A stretch of 6,437 nt of DNA from NCBI GenBank assembly GCA_033722075.1, contig JAWVZU010000228.1, forward strand, positions 1 through 6,437, given 5' to 3'. This stretch comes from JAWVZU01 sp033722075. Lineage in GTDB: Bacteria; Pseudomonadota; Gammaproteobacteria; Xanthomonadales; SZUA-38. Both the position numbers and the translations under genes were made by a program. A model generated the notes under the pieces. It saw only the letters and a list, made by a program, of their open reading frames with translations. It searched no databases and was not told where the DNA came from. Below, one piece after another: positions 1-6,186 of the stretch (its first letter is position 1; the number at the start of each line of letters is the position of its first letter).

Positions 1-331
1 GAGTGTATTCAAATCTTCCGCGACCGAACCCGGTTCGGCGTCCTTTGGGCACTTATACCTATAGTGTCGTGAGCGCGCAGTTTCTCGCCAACACCGTGAC
101 CGGTAAACGGCGCATGAATCCGCGGATGCCGACATTAGTGACGGCTCCAAGACGATGCCTTCCCGGAAGCTCTCCAGGGCGCGGAGCGCGAGCGCCTTTG
201 GCTCGTCTCCGATCTGCTCACCGACTCGATTGCCTTGTGCAGACGTGGGCGTCACGACCGCGGCGTTGGTCGGATCGATGACATGGCCTAGGTGCACCCC
301 ACAGCGAGGGAGTGGGCGGCATCGCTTATTG
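1..331. other. Left-edge region without a recognisable gene
   Basis: This stretch follows the stop codon of the exported protein gene at 332. I see no intact gene. On the minus strand one frame stays open from the downstream gene to the window edge; around 300-150 it reads protein-like text (for example GVHLGHVIDPTNAAVV and ALALRALESFREGI). Nearer the edge that frame becomes Cys/Arg-rich and unlikely. Another minus frame there reads HAPFTGHGVGEKLRAHD and then stops near position 10. This could be a frameshifted gene remnant, but I do not recognise the family. The plus-strand reading frames here have skewed composition and no plausible ribosome binding site. No convincing terminator hairpin with a T-tract follows the upstream gene. 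Confidence 0.3.
24..38. repeat. Short perfect inverted repeat
   Basis: CCGAACC and GGTTCGG face each other around a single central C. The arms are too close to form a good terminator hairpin and no T-run follows on either strand. It could be a protein-binding site or chance; nothing nearby decides. Confidence 0.25.
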
Positions 332-775
332 CTACTGGGAATCGCCTTCGAAGCCGTCCTTGAAAATAAGCGGTGGAACTTCCTTCCAATCCTGCTTGAG
401 TGCGGCAAAGCTCATCGTGGTGACGGATGCAGACGAAAATAAGATGTCATCGGCGCTACCCGAATTAGTCAATATCATTCGGCCGCGTGTATCGATACCC
501 AGGTCAGATGTTGTAATCCGCCAAGTTTCCTGAGGGGCGATCACATTTTGCATGCCGCCGAGAAGATTGCCCTCGTCGTCAATGAACTCGATGGTGATGG
601 CTTGATCCGATGTGCTGACATTCGTGATGCCGACCAATGCAAAGAAGTCCGCAGCCCCTTCACTATAGACAGTACTGCGAAACTTGGCCGCTTTGGCCTG
701 GTCGCCCAACGCCACTCCCCCTATGCACAGCGCCAGTGCCATCCAAACCGTAAGAAAGCGCTCGGCCATATTCAT
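332..775 (-). CDS. Small exported protein of unknown function, paralog A, with DGFE-type tail
   Basis: I do not recognise a named family. The chosen ATG gives 147 residues starting MNMAERF; a second ATG two codons later (769) is equally possible. A longer version can only begin at a TTG at 817 and would place 14 charged or polar residues before the signal sequence. Neither ATG has a clear Shine-Dalgarno sequence. The N-terminus is a signal peptide: a basic residue, a hydrophobic core (residues about 8-23) and a likely AKA|AKF cleavage site. The mature part of about 115 residues is rich in alternating beta-type segments (FRSTVY, ITIEFI, TWRITT, RMILTN), suggesting a small beta-sandwich that is periplasmic, secreted or surface-bound. 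No Cys and no membrane helix occur after the signal. The protein ends in PPLIFKDGFEGDSQ, a tail absent from its neighbour. It lies 48 bases downstream of paralog B and is probably co-transcribed with it. The mature parts are about 68% identical by hand alignment, so one arose by tandem duplication. Confidence 0.75.
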   Translation of the reverse strand: MNMAERFLTVWMALALCIGGVALGDQAKAAKFRSTVYSEGAADFFALVGITNVSTSDQAITIEFIDDEGNLLGGMQNVIAPQETWRITTSDLGIDTRGRMILTNSGSADDILFSSASVTTMSFAALKQDWKEVPPLIFKDGFEGDSQ

Positions 776-823
776 AACGCTGTCATCGATTCGAAAGATA
801 GGTCGAGTCCCGACCAATTGAAA

Positions 824-1219
824 TTAGAATTCCTCCCAGTCCTGGGTGAATCCAGCGAAGGTCTGGGTGGTGATCGATGCAGACCACAACAGGATATCGT
901 CTGCCGTTCCTGAATTAGTCAGCACCATTCGCCCGCGTGTATCGATACCGAGTTCTGCTGTCGAGACGCGCCAAGTATGATTCGGGGCAATGACATTCTG
1001 AGTCTCGCCGAGAAAACTACCCTCGTCGCCAATGAACTCGATTGTGACGGTCTCATCTGCATCGCCGACATTCGTAACAGCGACAAGCGTAAAGAAATCC
1101 GCAGCTCCTTCGAAATAAACGGTACTTCGGAATTGGGCGGCCTCGGAATGGCTTGCATAGCCAAGCCCTCCGCCAGCCGAGATCAGGATGATCAAGGTCA
1201 GCAAGAAGTTCTTCGGCAT
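824..1219 (-). CDS. Small exported protein of unknown function, paralog B
   Basis: This is a 131-residue protein with no recognisable named family. The start MPKNFLL at 1219 is chosen because GGAGG lies nine bases upstream; the alternative GTG at 1237 would place that ribosome binding site inside the coding region. The signal peptide has a Lys at position 3, a hydrophobic core (LLTLIILISAGGG) and a likely SEA|AQF cleavage site. The mature part of about 105 residues matches paralog A almost without gaps. Strictly shared blocks are FRSTVY, EGAADFF, TIEFI, QNVIAP, ELGIDTRGRM or its equivalent, LTNSG and ADDIL. Unlike paralog A it stops at QDWEEF and lacks the PPLIF-KDGFE tail. The alternating hydrophobic pattern suggests an all-beta fold, and the protein is presumably periplasmic or extracellular. 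It is the first gene of a two-gene unit. Confidence 0.8.
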   Translation of the reverse strand: MPKNFLLTLIILISAGGGLGYASHSEAAQFRSTVYFEGAADFFTLVAVTNVGDADETVTIEFIGDEGSFLGETQNVIAPNHTWRVSTAELGIDTRGRMVLTNSGTADDILLWSASITTQTFAGFTQDWEEF

Positions 1220-1228
1220 AGCGTCATG

Positions 1229-1233
1229 CCTCC
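1229..1233 (-). promoter_or_regulatory. Ribosome binding site that decides the start of paralog B
   Basis: GGAGG on the minus strand lies nine bases before the ATG at 1219. It falls inside the longer GTG-initiated reading frame, which argues for the downstream ATG. Confidence 0.7.
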
Positions 1234-1268
1234 GCACTGTTCGGAATTTGGATCAAGCTGCCATTAAC

Positions 1269-1298
1269 AACATAACAAAGCGAAACAGTGCCACGCAA
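1269..1298 (-). promoter_or_regulatory. Weak candidate promoter for the exported-protein pair
   Basis: On the minus strand TTGCGT (1298-1293) and TATGTT (1274-1269) are separated by 18 bases, a passable sigma-70 spacing. Both hexamers are imperfect. The site lies about 50 bases upstream of the ATG at 1219, in an AT-richer stretch between the TolB-like pseudogene and the exported-protein genes, where a promoter is expected. No operator-like repeat was seen. Confidence 0.2.
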
Positions 1299-1395
1299 AA
1301 ACAAGGTCGACATTGAAAACCCAAGAAAACCAAGGTGCGCGCGGGCAACCGTCGATATCCGCCGCACCGAAATCGATCTAGACAAGATCTCAAGA

Positions 1396-1824
1396 TATGT
1401 GGGCAACCTTCAGTTCCTCAGCGATCCGGGCGATCTGGGTATTTTGCCCTTGAACGAAAACGACAAGGTCCGGGCAGCCACCCGAAGCTCCGGAATCTTC
1501 GCCAGCACGTTGTGCATTTCTCCGGCCAGGCTGTCGGAGAGGTATGCCTGGTCCTTGTCCGCCGACATGTCGGCAAACGGCAGCACAGCGATCGAGCTGG
1601 GCGGGAAGGCGGGTGAATCGAGTACGGGCGCATCCGCAGGCTCGTTGGCTTCAGGTGCCTGCTCGGAGGCAATATCGGTCGGCTCGGGCTCCCCACTGTC
1701 GGGATCAGACCAGTCCGGTCGGCCAGCAGCACACCGATGGCAACCACCACGATCCCGTTGGTGATCTGGTCGAGCCGCTTGCCGGTGGGACGTTACGGCG
1801 CTTCATCGCGGCGAAAAATGACAT
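1396..1824 (-). pseudogene. Broken TolB-like / TPR signalling protein (N-terminal part only)
   Basis: Three minus-strand frames carry successive pieces of one protein family, the membrane-anchored TolB-like domain proteins with TPR repeats (COG5616-like, often annotated as CadC-like or adenylate-cyclase-associated). Positions 1824-1789 encode the typical start MSFFAAMKRRNV. Positions 1786-1703 resume in another frame with TGKRLDQITNG and the membrane helix IVVVAIGVLLADRTGLI. Positions 1700-1443 encode a Pro/Glu-rich linker, then SIAVLPFADMSADKD, AYLSDSLAGEMHNVLAKIP and LRVAARTLSFSFKGK. Positions 1440-1396 continue in a third frame with TQIARIAEELKVAHI. The first junction also removes the segment expected between the N-terminus and the membrane helix. 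After 1396 the expected LEGSVRK and the whole TPR half are missing. The intact family is usually several hundred residues long, so the gene is dead. The ATG lies 11 bases after the stop of the HNH pseudogene. Confidence 0.8.
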
Positions 1825-1963
1825 GCCCGCCCTGGTTACTCCCGCACAATCAACCCATCCCCCGCCATCCCATAGTCCATATGGGCACCGGAAGAGAGGG
1901 GTAAACCGGTTGCAAAGTCGATCAGCAGGCCGTTTTGCTCGTTCTGACATTGAATCGAACCGA

Positions 1964-1979
1964 CGTTTCCGCGGAAACG
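1964..1979. repeat. 16-bp perfect palindrome, copy 1
   Basis: CGTTTCCGCGGAAACG is its own reverse complement. It lies in the C-terminal part of the HNH pseudogene, where the minus strand encodes TRFRGN. With flanks, the 19 bases 1962-1980 are identical to 2336-2354. Confidence 0.9.
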
Positions 1980-2011
1980 CGTTTCGGGCACGCCCGAGAT
2001 GACCGCGCCGG

Positions 2012-2055
2012 TGGGTGTCCGAAACTCGAACTGTTGGGTGTCCGAAACTCGAACT
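2012..2055. repeat. Tandem duplication, 21-bp copies with 23-bp period, inactivating the HNH gene
   Basis: Positions 2012-2032 and 2035-2055 are identical 21-base copies beginning TGGGTGTCCGAAACTC, separated by two bases. The period of 23 is not a multiple of three, so it shifts the HNH frame after FEFRTP. Removing one unit restores a continuous frame (FEFRTPTGAVISGVPETRF) to the natural stop at 1836, which shows this is a mutation rather than part of the gene. Confidence 0.9.
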
Positions 2056-2337
2056 CGCCGTCGGTCTTGAGGATCTGGTAGCCAACCTCGTGAACCAGGC
2101 TATGATGATAGGGGCAGAGCAACGGCAGGTTGCTCATGCTGGTCTCATCCCCGTCAGCCCAATGTTCGACGTGGTGAGCACCGAGGAATCGCGTCCATGT
2201 GCAGCCGGGGAACCGGCATCCACCGTCTCGCTGCCTGAGGGCCCGACGGATCGCCGGCGGAATCGTGCGCGTCTTGCGCCCGATATTCAGCGGTTCTCGT
2301 CGCGAATGATGCTCGAATCACAGGCCATGCGCCGAGA

Positions 2338-2353
2338 CGTTTCCGCGGAAACG
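2338..2353. repeat. 16-bp perfect palindrome, copy 2
   Basis: Same CGTTTCCGCGGAAACG as at 1964-1979, 374 bases away, with identical short flanks. Here the minus strand encodes VSAET of the HNH pseudogene, just upstream of the region coding for the catalytic domain, so the two copies bracket the HNH core. Confidence 0.9.
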
Positions 2354-2578
2354 CAGCAGCGGTCTTCCAGTTCGGATTCGGCGCCGTCGCCATCGGCCTT
2401 AAGGGTGTCCAGAGCCGTGTGGACATGGAGCAGGTAGCGATCCCCACCCGAGCCCTCGGCTTCCGTTCGGTTCAGATAGCTCAGCGCAATGCGCTCCAGC
2501 GCGTCGGCGCGCCGCGCCGCACGGCTCTCCGTCTCTTTCTCGTCTCCCGAATTTTCCTGCTCTGAATACAGCTCTTCT

Positions 2579-3391
2579 TCAGGCTTGGTCCTTCCGTCGG
2601 CGCGACGTCAGGCAATCGGTGCTCGCATCGCCCAGGTCGGTGCCGCCATCGCAGGCAATGATGGTGCCGGTGATGTAGTCAGCGTCGGGAGAACTCAGGA
2701 AGGTAGCGAGCCGGCCGATCTCGTCGGCGGCGCCGAAGCGGCGCAGGGCCAGGCGCTTGCGGAAGTGCTCGCGAATGGACTCGGTAGGGGCCAGGCGCGC
2801 CATGCCTTCCGTGTCGTCGATCGGTCCGGGCGAGATGGCGTTGACCCTCACCCCAGCGGGGCCCCACTCCAGCGCCAGCGAGCGGACCAGCATGTTGACT
2901 CCCGCCTTGGCCGCGCAAACGTGGGCCTGCATGGGCCAGACCTGGGTAGCCTGGGGTGCGGTGATCGCAATCAGGGAGGCACCGGGCTTGCGCAGATGTT
3001 CGAAGGCACTCCAGAACACGTTGTAGGTTCCGAGCAGGTCGATGTCGACGACGGTCTTGAAGCCCTTGGGCGAGATGTCGATGGCGGGCGCCGGGAAATT
3101 GCCGGCGGCACCGGCGATCACGATGTCCAGGGTGCCAAAGGTTTCGGTCGCTTTTGCGATCACCTCCGCGACCGCATCCGAATCCCGCACATCGGCGGCG
3201 AGCCCGAGCGCATTGCCGGAACCGACACCGCCGATCTCCCGGGCCGCGGCCGATGCCTTTTCGGCATCGCGACCGAATACGGCCACGTTGACGCCGGCTT
3301 CCGATAGCACCTTGGCAATCCCCAGGTTGATGCCGCTGGTGCCGCCGGATATCAGCGCGTTGCGGCCGGACAGATCATTCTTGCTTGTCAT
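2579..3391 (-). CDS. SDR-family reductase resembling 2,4-dienoyl-CoA reductase
   Basis: This 270-residue short-chain dehydrogenase/reductase likely reduces or oxidises a CoA-bound intermediate with NADP(H). The Rossmann motif is GGTSGINLGIA (16-26), and Arg41 after the second strand favours NADPH. AGAAGNFPAPA (93-103), VDIDLLGT (115-122) and SPGPIDDTEGMARL (188-201) match the dienoyl-CoA reductase-like branch (PRK07576/DECR2 type). The catalytic Lys162 is present in QAHVCAAKAG, but the classical YxxxK Tyr position is Val158 and the usual Asn of VNxxG is Asp118. Both departures fit that branch, so they need not mean inactivity. The ATG overlaps the upstream carboxylase stop as ATGA, implying translational coupling, with AGAGGA upstream. 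The last 12-14 residues (TDCLTSRRRKDQA) run past the usual DGGxxLG end into DNA that adjoins the HNH remnant. A role in branched or terpenoid acyl-CoA degradation is inferred from the operon; AtuB/AtuG-like function is possible but unproven. Confidence 0.88.
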   Translation of the reverse strand: MTSKNDLSGRNALISGGTSGINLGIAKVLSEAGVNVAVFGRDAEKASAAAREIGGVGSGNALGLAADVRDSDAVAEVIAKATETFGTLDIVIAGAAGNFPAPAIDISPKGFKTVVDIDLLGTYNVFWSAFEHLRKPGASLIAITAPQATQVWPMQAHVCAAKAGVNMLVRSLALEWGPAGVRVNAISPGPIDDTEGMARLAPTESIREHFRKRLALRRFGAADEIGRLATFLSSPDADYITGTIIACDGGTDLGDASTDCLTSRRRKDQA

Positions 3392-6186
3392 TCCTTTTCC
3401 TCTCTATATCGGGTGCCGGGCTCGGGCGGATCAACCGGTGGTCCGGCAAAGCATTGGGCAATCGCCATCCACTGGCTGGCGATCTCGCCGCGCACTTCGA
3501 GCTCGGTGTCCGCGACGTTGCGGGTCTGCGCTACGACCTGGCAGAACTCGGTCGCCGAGCCCTCGATCCGGTCGGACGGATTGTCCTCGTTCCACTCCCA
3601 GGTCTCGCCGGAGGGCGCGGTCAGGCGCACATGCGGGACCGATTCGGGAACCGCCTTGCCCCGGTTCTTGAAGGTCCAGCCGAAGGTCTTGATGCCGAGC
3701 ACGGCGATGTTGCGGATGCGGTCGTCGTCTTCGCGCACCAGACCGAGCGCGTCGTAGATCGCCTGGCCATGCGCCCAGGTTTCCATGAGCCGCGCGGTAA
3801 TCGCCGAGCGGACGCTCATGTCCGGGCCGGCCCACTTGACCCGCGTGGCCGGATCGGCAGTGCCGTAGGCTTCGGCCAGTTCGTGGTAGAAATCATGCCA
3901 GGCTTCCCTCAGGGCGGTACCTGCCAGGTCCTTGCACCAGCGGCGCTCGAAGGGCCGCAGGTCGCCGGAACTCAGCTCGTTTACCACCTGGCCGAGAAAT
4001 CCCATCAGGGCCGCCTCGTCGGTCAGGGCCAGCATCGCCGCCTGGTTCCAGACATGCAGGTGACGGAGCACGTCGTTGAAGGTCCAGCCCTTGAAGCGGG
4101 TCCCGGTTTCGAACGCCTCGTCTTCCAGCTCCTCGAGAACCCCGTGGAGTGCGTCGCTCTCGTCGCGAAAGTCCTCCGCCTGCTCCAGCTTCGGCCTGCT
4201 CTCCTCATCCGCCTGAATTTCCAGAATCACCGATCCGGCACTGACCTGGTCACCGGCCTGGCAATGGAGCGCGGCGATCCGCCCCTCGGCTTCAGACCGG
4301 ATCTCGTGCTGCATCTTCATCGCTTCCAGCACCAGCAGGGGTTGGCCGGCGACCACTTCGTCCCCCGGGGAGACATGCAGCGCCTGGATGACGCCGTGCA
4401 TGGGCGCCTTCACCTGTCCATCCGACACAGCGGTCTCCTCGCCCGCCAGCGGCTGGAGCCGCGGCAAGGCTGCGGTGCGACCGTCACAGTCCATCCAGGT
4501 GGTCCCGGCGAACACGAGATAACGAACCCGAACCGGCCGTCCATCCAGCACCAGGGTGGCGGAAGACTCGGATCGATCCCTTGCCTCGACCGGGAATGAC
4601 CTGTCACCGATCTCGACGCGCATCGACGCGGGGCCGAGCGGCACCACGCGGACATCGACCTGATCCTCGCCGGAACGAAACCGGTAGGATGAATACTGGC
4701 GGGCGTTGCTGCTCCAGTTCAGCAAATCGGGGGGCACGAAGATCGCGCTCGCCCGGGCCCGTTCCCTCTCCGAGAGGAAGGTCACCACGCCGCCCAACGC
4801 CAGCTGCTCATCGGATATTCGGCCGCGCTCCAGTCCGGCGAGATACTCCTGTTCAAGGAAGGCCGTCGTGGCCTCCCCGTCGATGAATTGCTGCCGGCTG
4901 ATTGCGTCCAGCAGGAAATCGCGGTTCGTCACCGGCCCGAAGACGACGGTTTCCGCCAGCGCACCGCGCAGACGCCGTAGCGCCTCACGGCGATCCGCGC
5001 CCCAGGCGACGACCTTGGCCAGCATGGGATCGTAGTAGGGCGAGACTTCGAACCCGCTCTCCACCCCGCCGTCGACGCGGATTCCCGGGCCTTCCGGCGG
5101 CTGCCACAGCTCGATCGGGCCGGTACTGGGGAGGAACCCGTGCGCCGGGTCCTCGGCATACAGGCGCGCCTCGATGGCGTGTCCGCGAAAGGTCACGTCG
5201 GCCTGCTCGATATCCAGTGCGGCCCCCTCGGCGACCCGGAGCTGCATCGCGACCAGATCCAGACCGGTGACCATCTCCGTTACCGGGTGCTCCACCTGAA
5301 GGCGTGTGTTCATCTCCAGGAAGTAGAAGTCTCCGGAGCGATCGAGGAGAAATTCCACTGTTCCGGCACCAACATAGCCGATGCTGCGTGCTGCCTCGAC
5401 CGCCGCCGCACCCCTGGCCTCGCGCAGTTCTTCGGTGAGCACCGGACACGGGGCTTCCTCGATGATCTTCTGGTGGCGGCGCTGGACCGAGCAGTCCCGT
5501 TCCCCAAGGTGGATCACGTTGCCATGACGGTCACCGAAGACCTGGATTTCGACGTGCCGCGGCTCGACGATGGCCCGCTCGAGTATCAGTTGGTCCGATC
5601 CGAAGGCGTTGGCCGCCTCCGAGCGTGCCGTGGCCAGGGCCTTGGGCAGGTCGTCTTCCTTCCCGACGATGCGCATGCCCCGTCCCCCGCCACCGGCCGC
5701 CGCCTTGACCATGACCGGAAAACCGATTTCGGCCGCCGCGCGGGCCAAGGCCTCGTCGGATTGGTCATCGCCTTCGTAGCCCGGCACACACGGCACGTCG
5801 GCCTCGTGCATGCGCTGCTTGGCCGCAGCCTTGTTGCCCATCAGCTCGATCGCGTCTGCCGGCGGCCCGATGAAGACCAGCCCCGCCGCTTCGCAGCGGC
5901 GCGCGAATTCTGCGTTTTCCGACAGGAAGCCGTAGCCGGGATGAACGGCATCGCTTCCGGTCTCCGCCGCGGCCTCCAAGAGGCGATCGATGTCCAGGTA
6001 GGATTCCGCGGCGCTCGCGCCACCCAGCGCAAAGCGAAGATCCGCCGCCGCCACATGGGGCGCCGACCGATCCGGGTCCGAGAAGACGGCGACCGTGCCG
6101 TAGCCCGCCGAACGCGCCGTGCGGATGACCCGCAGCGCGATCTCGCCGCGGTTGGCAATCAGGATTCGGTTGATCGACCGGGCCAT
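3388..6186 (-). CDS. Acyl-CoA carboxylase alpha subunit (biotin carboxylase + BCCP) fused to a TIGR03084-like domain
   Basis: This 932-residue protein carboxylates its own biotin using ATP and bicarbonate and passes CO2 to the partner carboxyltransferase. Residues 1-450 are biotin carboxylase: ILIANRGEIA (8-17), HPGYGFLSENAEFA (82-95), the GGGGRGM loop (165-171), and EMNTRLQVEHPVTE (291-304). The residues matching E. coli AccC catalysis are present (Lys119, Lys161, His211, Glu278, Glu291, Asn293, Arg295, Arg341). Residues 450-590 fit the BT interdomain of MCC/PCC alpha subunits. Residues 591-658 are the biotinyl domain with EAMKMQ, biotin on Lys624. Such subunits normally end near 660-670. 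Here an extension (668-932) follows that matches TIGR03084 proteins of the DinB/mycothiol-maleylpyruvate-isomerase-like superfamily: WTFNDVLRHL, RLMETWAHGQAIYDALG, VRLTAPSGETWEW, FAGPP. His709, Glu802 and His806 are likely metal ligands. The ATG abuts the upstream TAG. Substrate (methylcrotonyl-, geranoyl- or other acyl-CoA) cannot be fixed from this subunit. Confidence 0.95.
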   Translation of the reverse strand: MARSINRILIANRGEIALRVIRTARSAGYGTVAVFSDPDRSAPHVAAADLRFALGGASAAESYLDIDRLLEAAAETGSDAVHPGYGFLSENAEFARRCEAAGLVFIGPPADAIELMGNKAAAKQRMHEADVPCVPGYEGDDQSDEALARAAAEIGFPVMVKAAAGGGGRGMRIVGKEDDLPKALATARSEAANAFGSDQLILERAIVEPRHVEIQVFGDRHGNVIHLGERDCSVQRRHQKIIEEAPCPVLTEELREARGAAAVEAARSIGYVGAGTVEFLLDRSGDFYFLEMNTRLQVEHPVTEMVTGLDLVAMQLRVAEGAALDIEQADVTFRGHAIEARLYAEDPAHGFLPSTGPIELWQPPEGPGIRVDGGVESGFEVSPYYDPMLAKVVAWGADRREALRRLRGALAETVVFGPVTNRDFLLDAISRQQFIDGEATTAFLEQEYLAGLERGRISDEQLALGGVVTFLSERERARASAIFVPPDLLNWSSNARQYSSYRFRSGEDQVDVRVVPLGPASMRVEIGDRSFPVEARDRSESSATLVLDGRPVRVRYLVFAGTTWMDCDGRTAALPRLQPLAGEETAVSDGQVKAPMHGVIQALHVSPGDEVVAGQPLLVLEAMKMQHEIRSEAEGRIAALHCQAGDQVSAGSVILEIQADEESRPKLEQAEDFRDESDALHGVLEELEDEAFETGTRFKGWTFNDVLRHLHVWNQAAMLALTDEAALMGFLGQVVNELSSGDLRPFERRWCKDLAGTALREAWHDFYHELAEAYGTADPATRVKWAGPDMSVRSAITARLMETWAHGQAIYDALGLVREDDDRIRNIAVLGIKTFGWTFKNRGKAVPESVPHVRLTAPSGETWEWNEDNPSDRIEGSATEFCQVVAQTRNVADTELEVRGEIASQWMAIAQCFAGPPVDPPEPGTRYREEKE
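3398..3403 (-). promoter_or_regulatory. Ribosome binding site of the SDR gene inside the carboxylase 3' end
   Basis: AGAGGA on the minus strand lies six bases before the SDR ATG at 3391. It is within the last codons of the carboxylase alpha subunit, which supports the ATGA overlap as a true coupled start. Confidence 0.7.

Larger units (their letters stand above)
1836..2607 (-). pseudogene. 5'-truncated, frameshifted DUF222/HNH endonuclease (13E12-type)
   Basis: Three frames join into one HNH endonuclease of the DUF222 ('13E12 repeat') family. Frame one (2607-2290) gives the end of the DUF222 region: AARRADALERIALSYLNRTE, GGDRYLLHVHTALDTL, and VSAETSRRMACDSSIIRDEN, then meets a TGA at 2289-2287. 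Frame two (2287-2035) gives NIGRKTRTIPPAIRRALRQR, the zinc Cys pair of CRFPGC, and the HNH core AHHVEHWADGDETS...CPYHH...LVHE (about 2218-2090). All Cys and His ligands appear intact. Frame three resumes after a tandem duplication (2012-2055) and gives TGAVISGVPETRFRGNVGS, NGLLIDFATGLPLS and HMDYGMAGDGLIVRE, ending in TAA at 1836. The first shift fits a lost GEP codon stretch (about 7 bases). The N-terminal half of DUF222 is absent, because homology stops at the SDR gene end. Intact relatives are roughly 400-480 residues; about 255 remain. Such genes are often repetitive in genomes and behave as mobile or phage-associated elements. Confidence 0.88.

Noticed and set aside
290..331. Possible terminator after paralog A (CCCAC...GTGGG on the minus strand)
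   Set aside because: Only a five-base stem with a nine-base loop and no T-tract.
776..817. Upstream TTG start extending exported paralog A to 161 residues
   Set aside because: It would put a non-hydrophobic segment ahead of the signal peptide, and paralog B begins directly with its signal peptide.
1288..1764. Plus-strand open frame of 158 codons in the TolB-like region
   Set aside because: The minus strand carries recognisable TolB-like pieces here; the plus frame product is low-complexity Ser/Ala/Gly text without family features.
2154..2447. Minus-strand open frame of 97 codons overlapping the HNH region
   Set aside because: It is out of frame with the family-matching segments on both sides and gives no HNH or DUF222 motif.
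2489..3307. Plus-strand open frame of 272 codons opposite the SDR gene
   Set aside because: It is antisense to clear SDR motifs and the HNH remnant, Gly/Arg/Asp-rich as expected for a shadow, with no domain.
3385..4599. Long plus-strand open frame (404 codons) opposite the carboxylase gene
   Set aside because: It is the antisense shadow of the high-GC alpha subunit gene, whose domains and catalytic residues are unambiguous on the minus strand. The shadow product has no recognisable domain.
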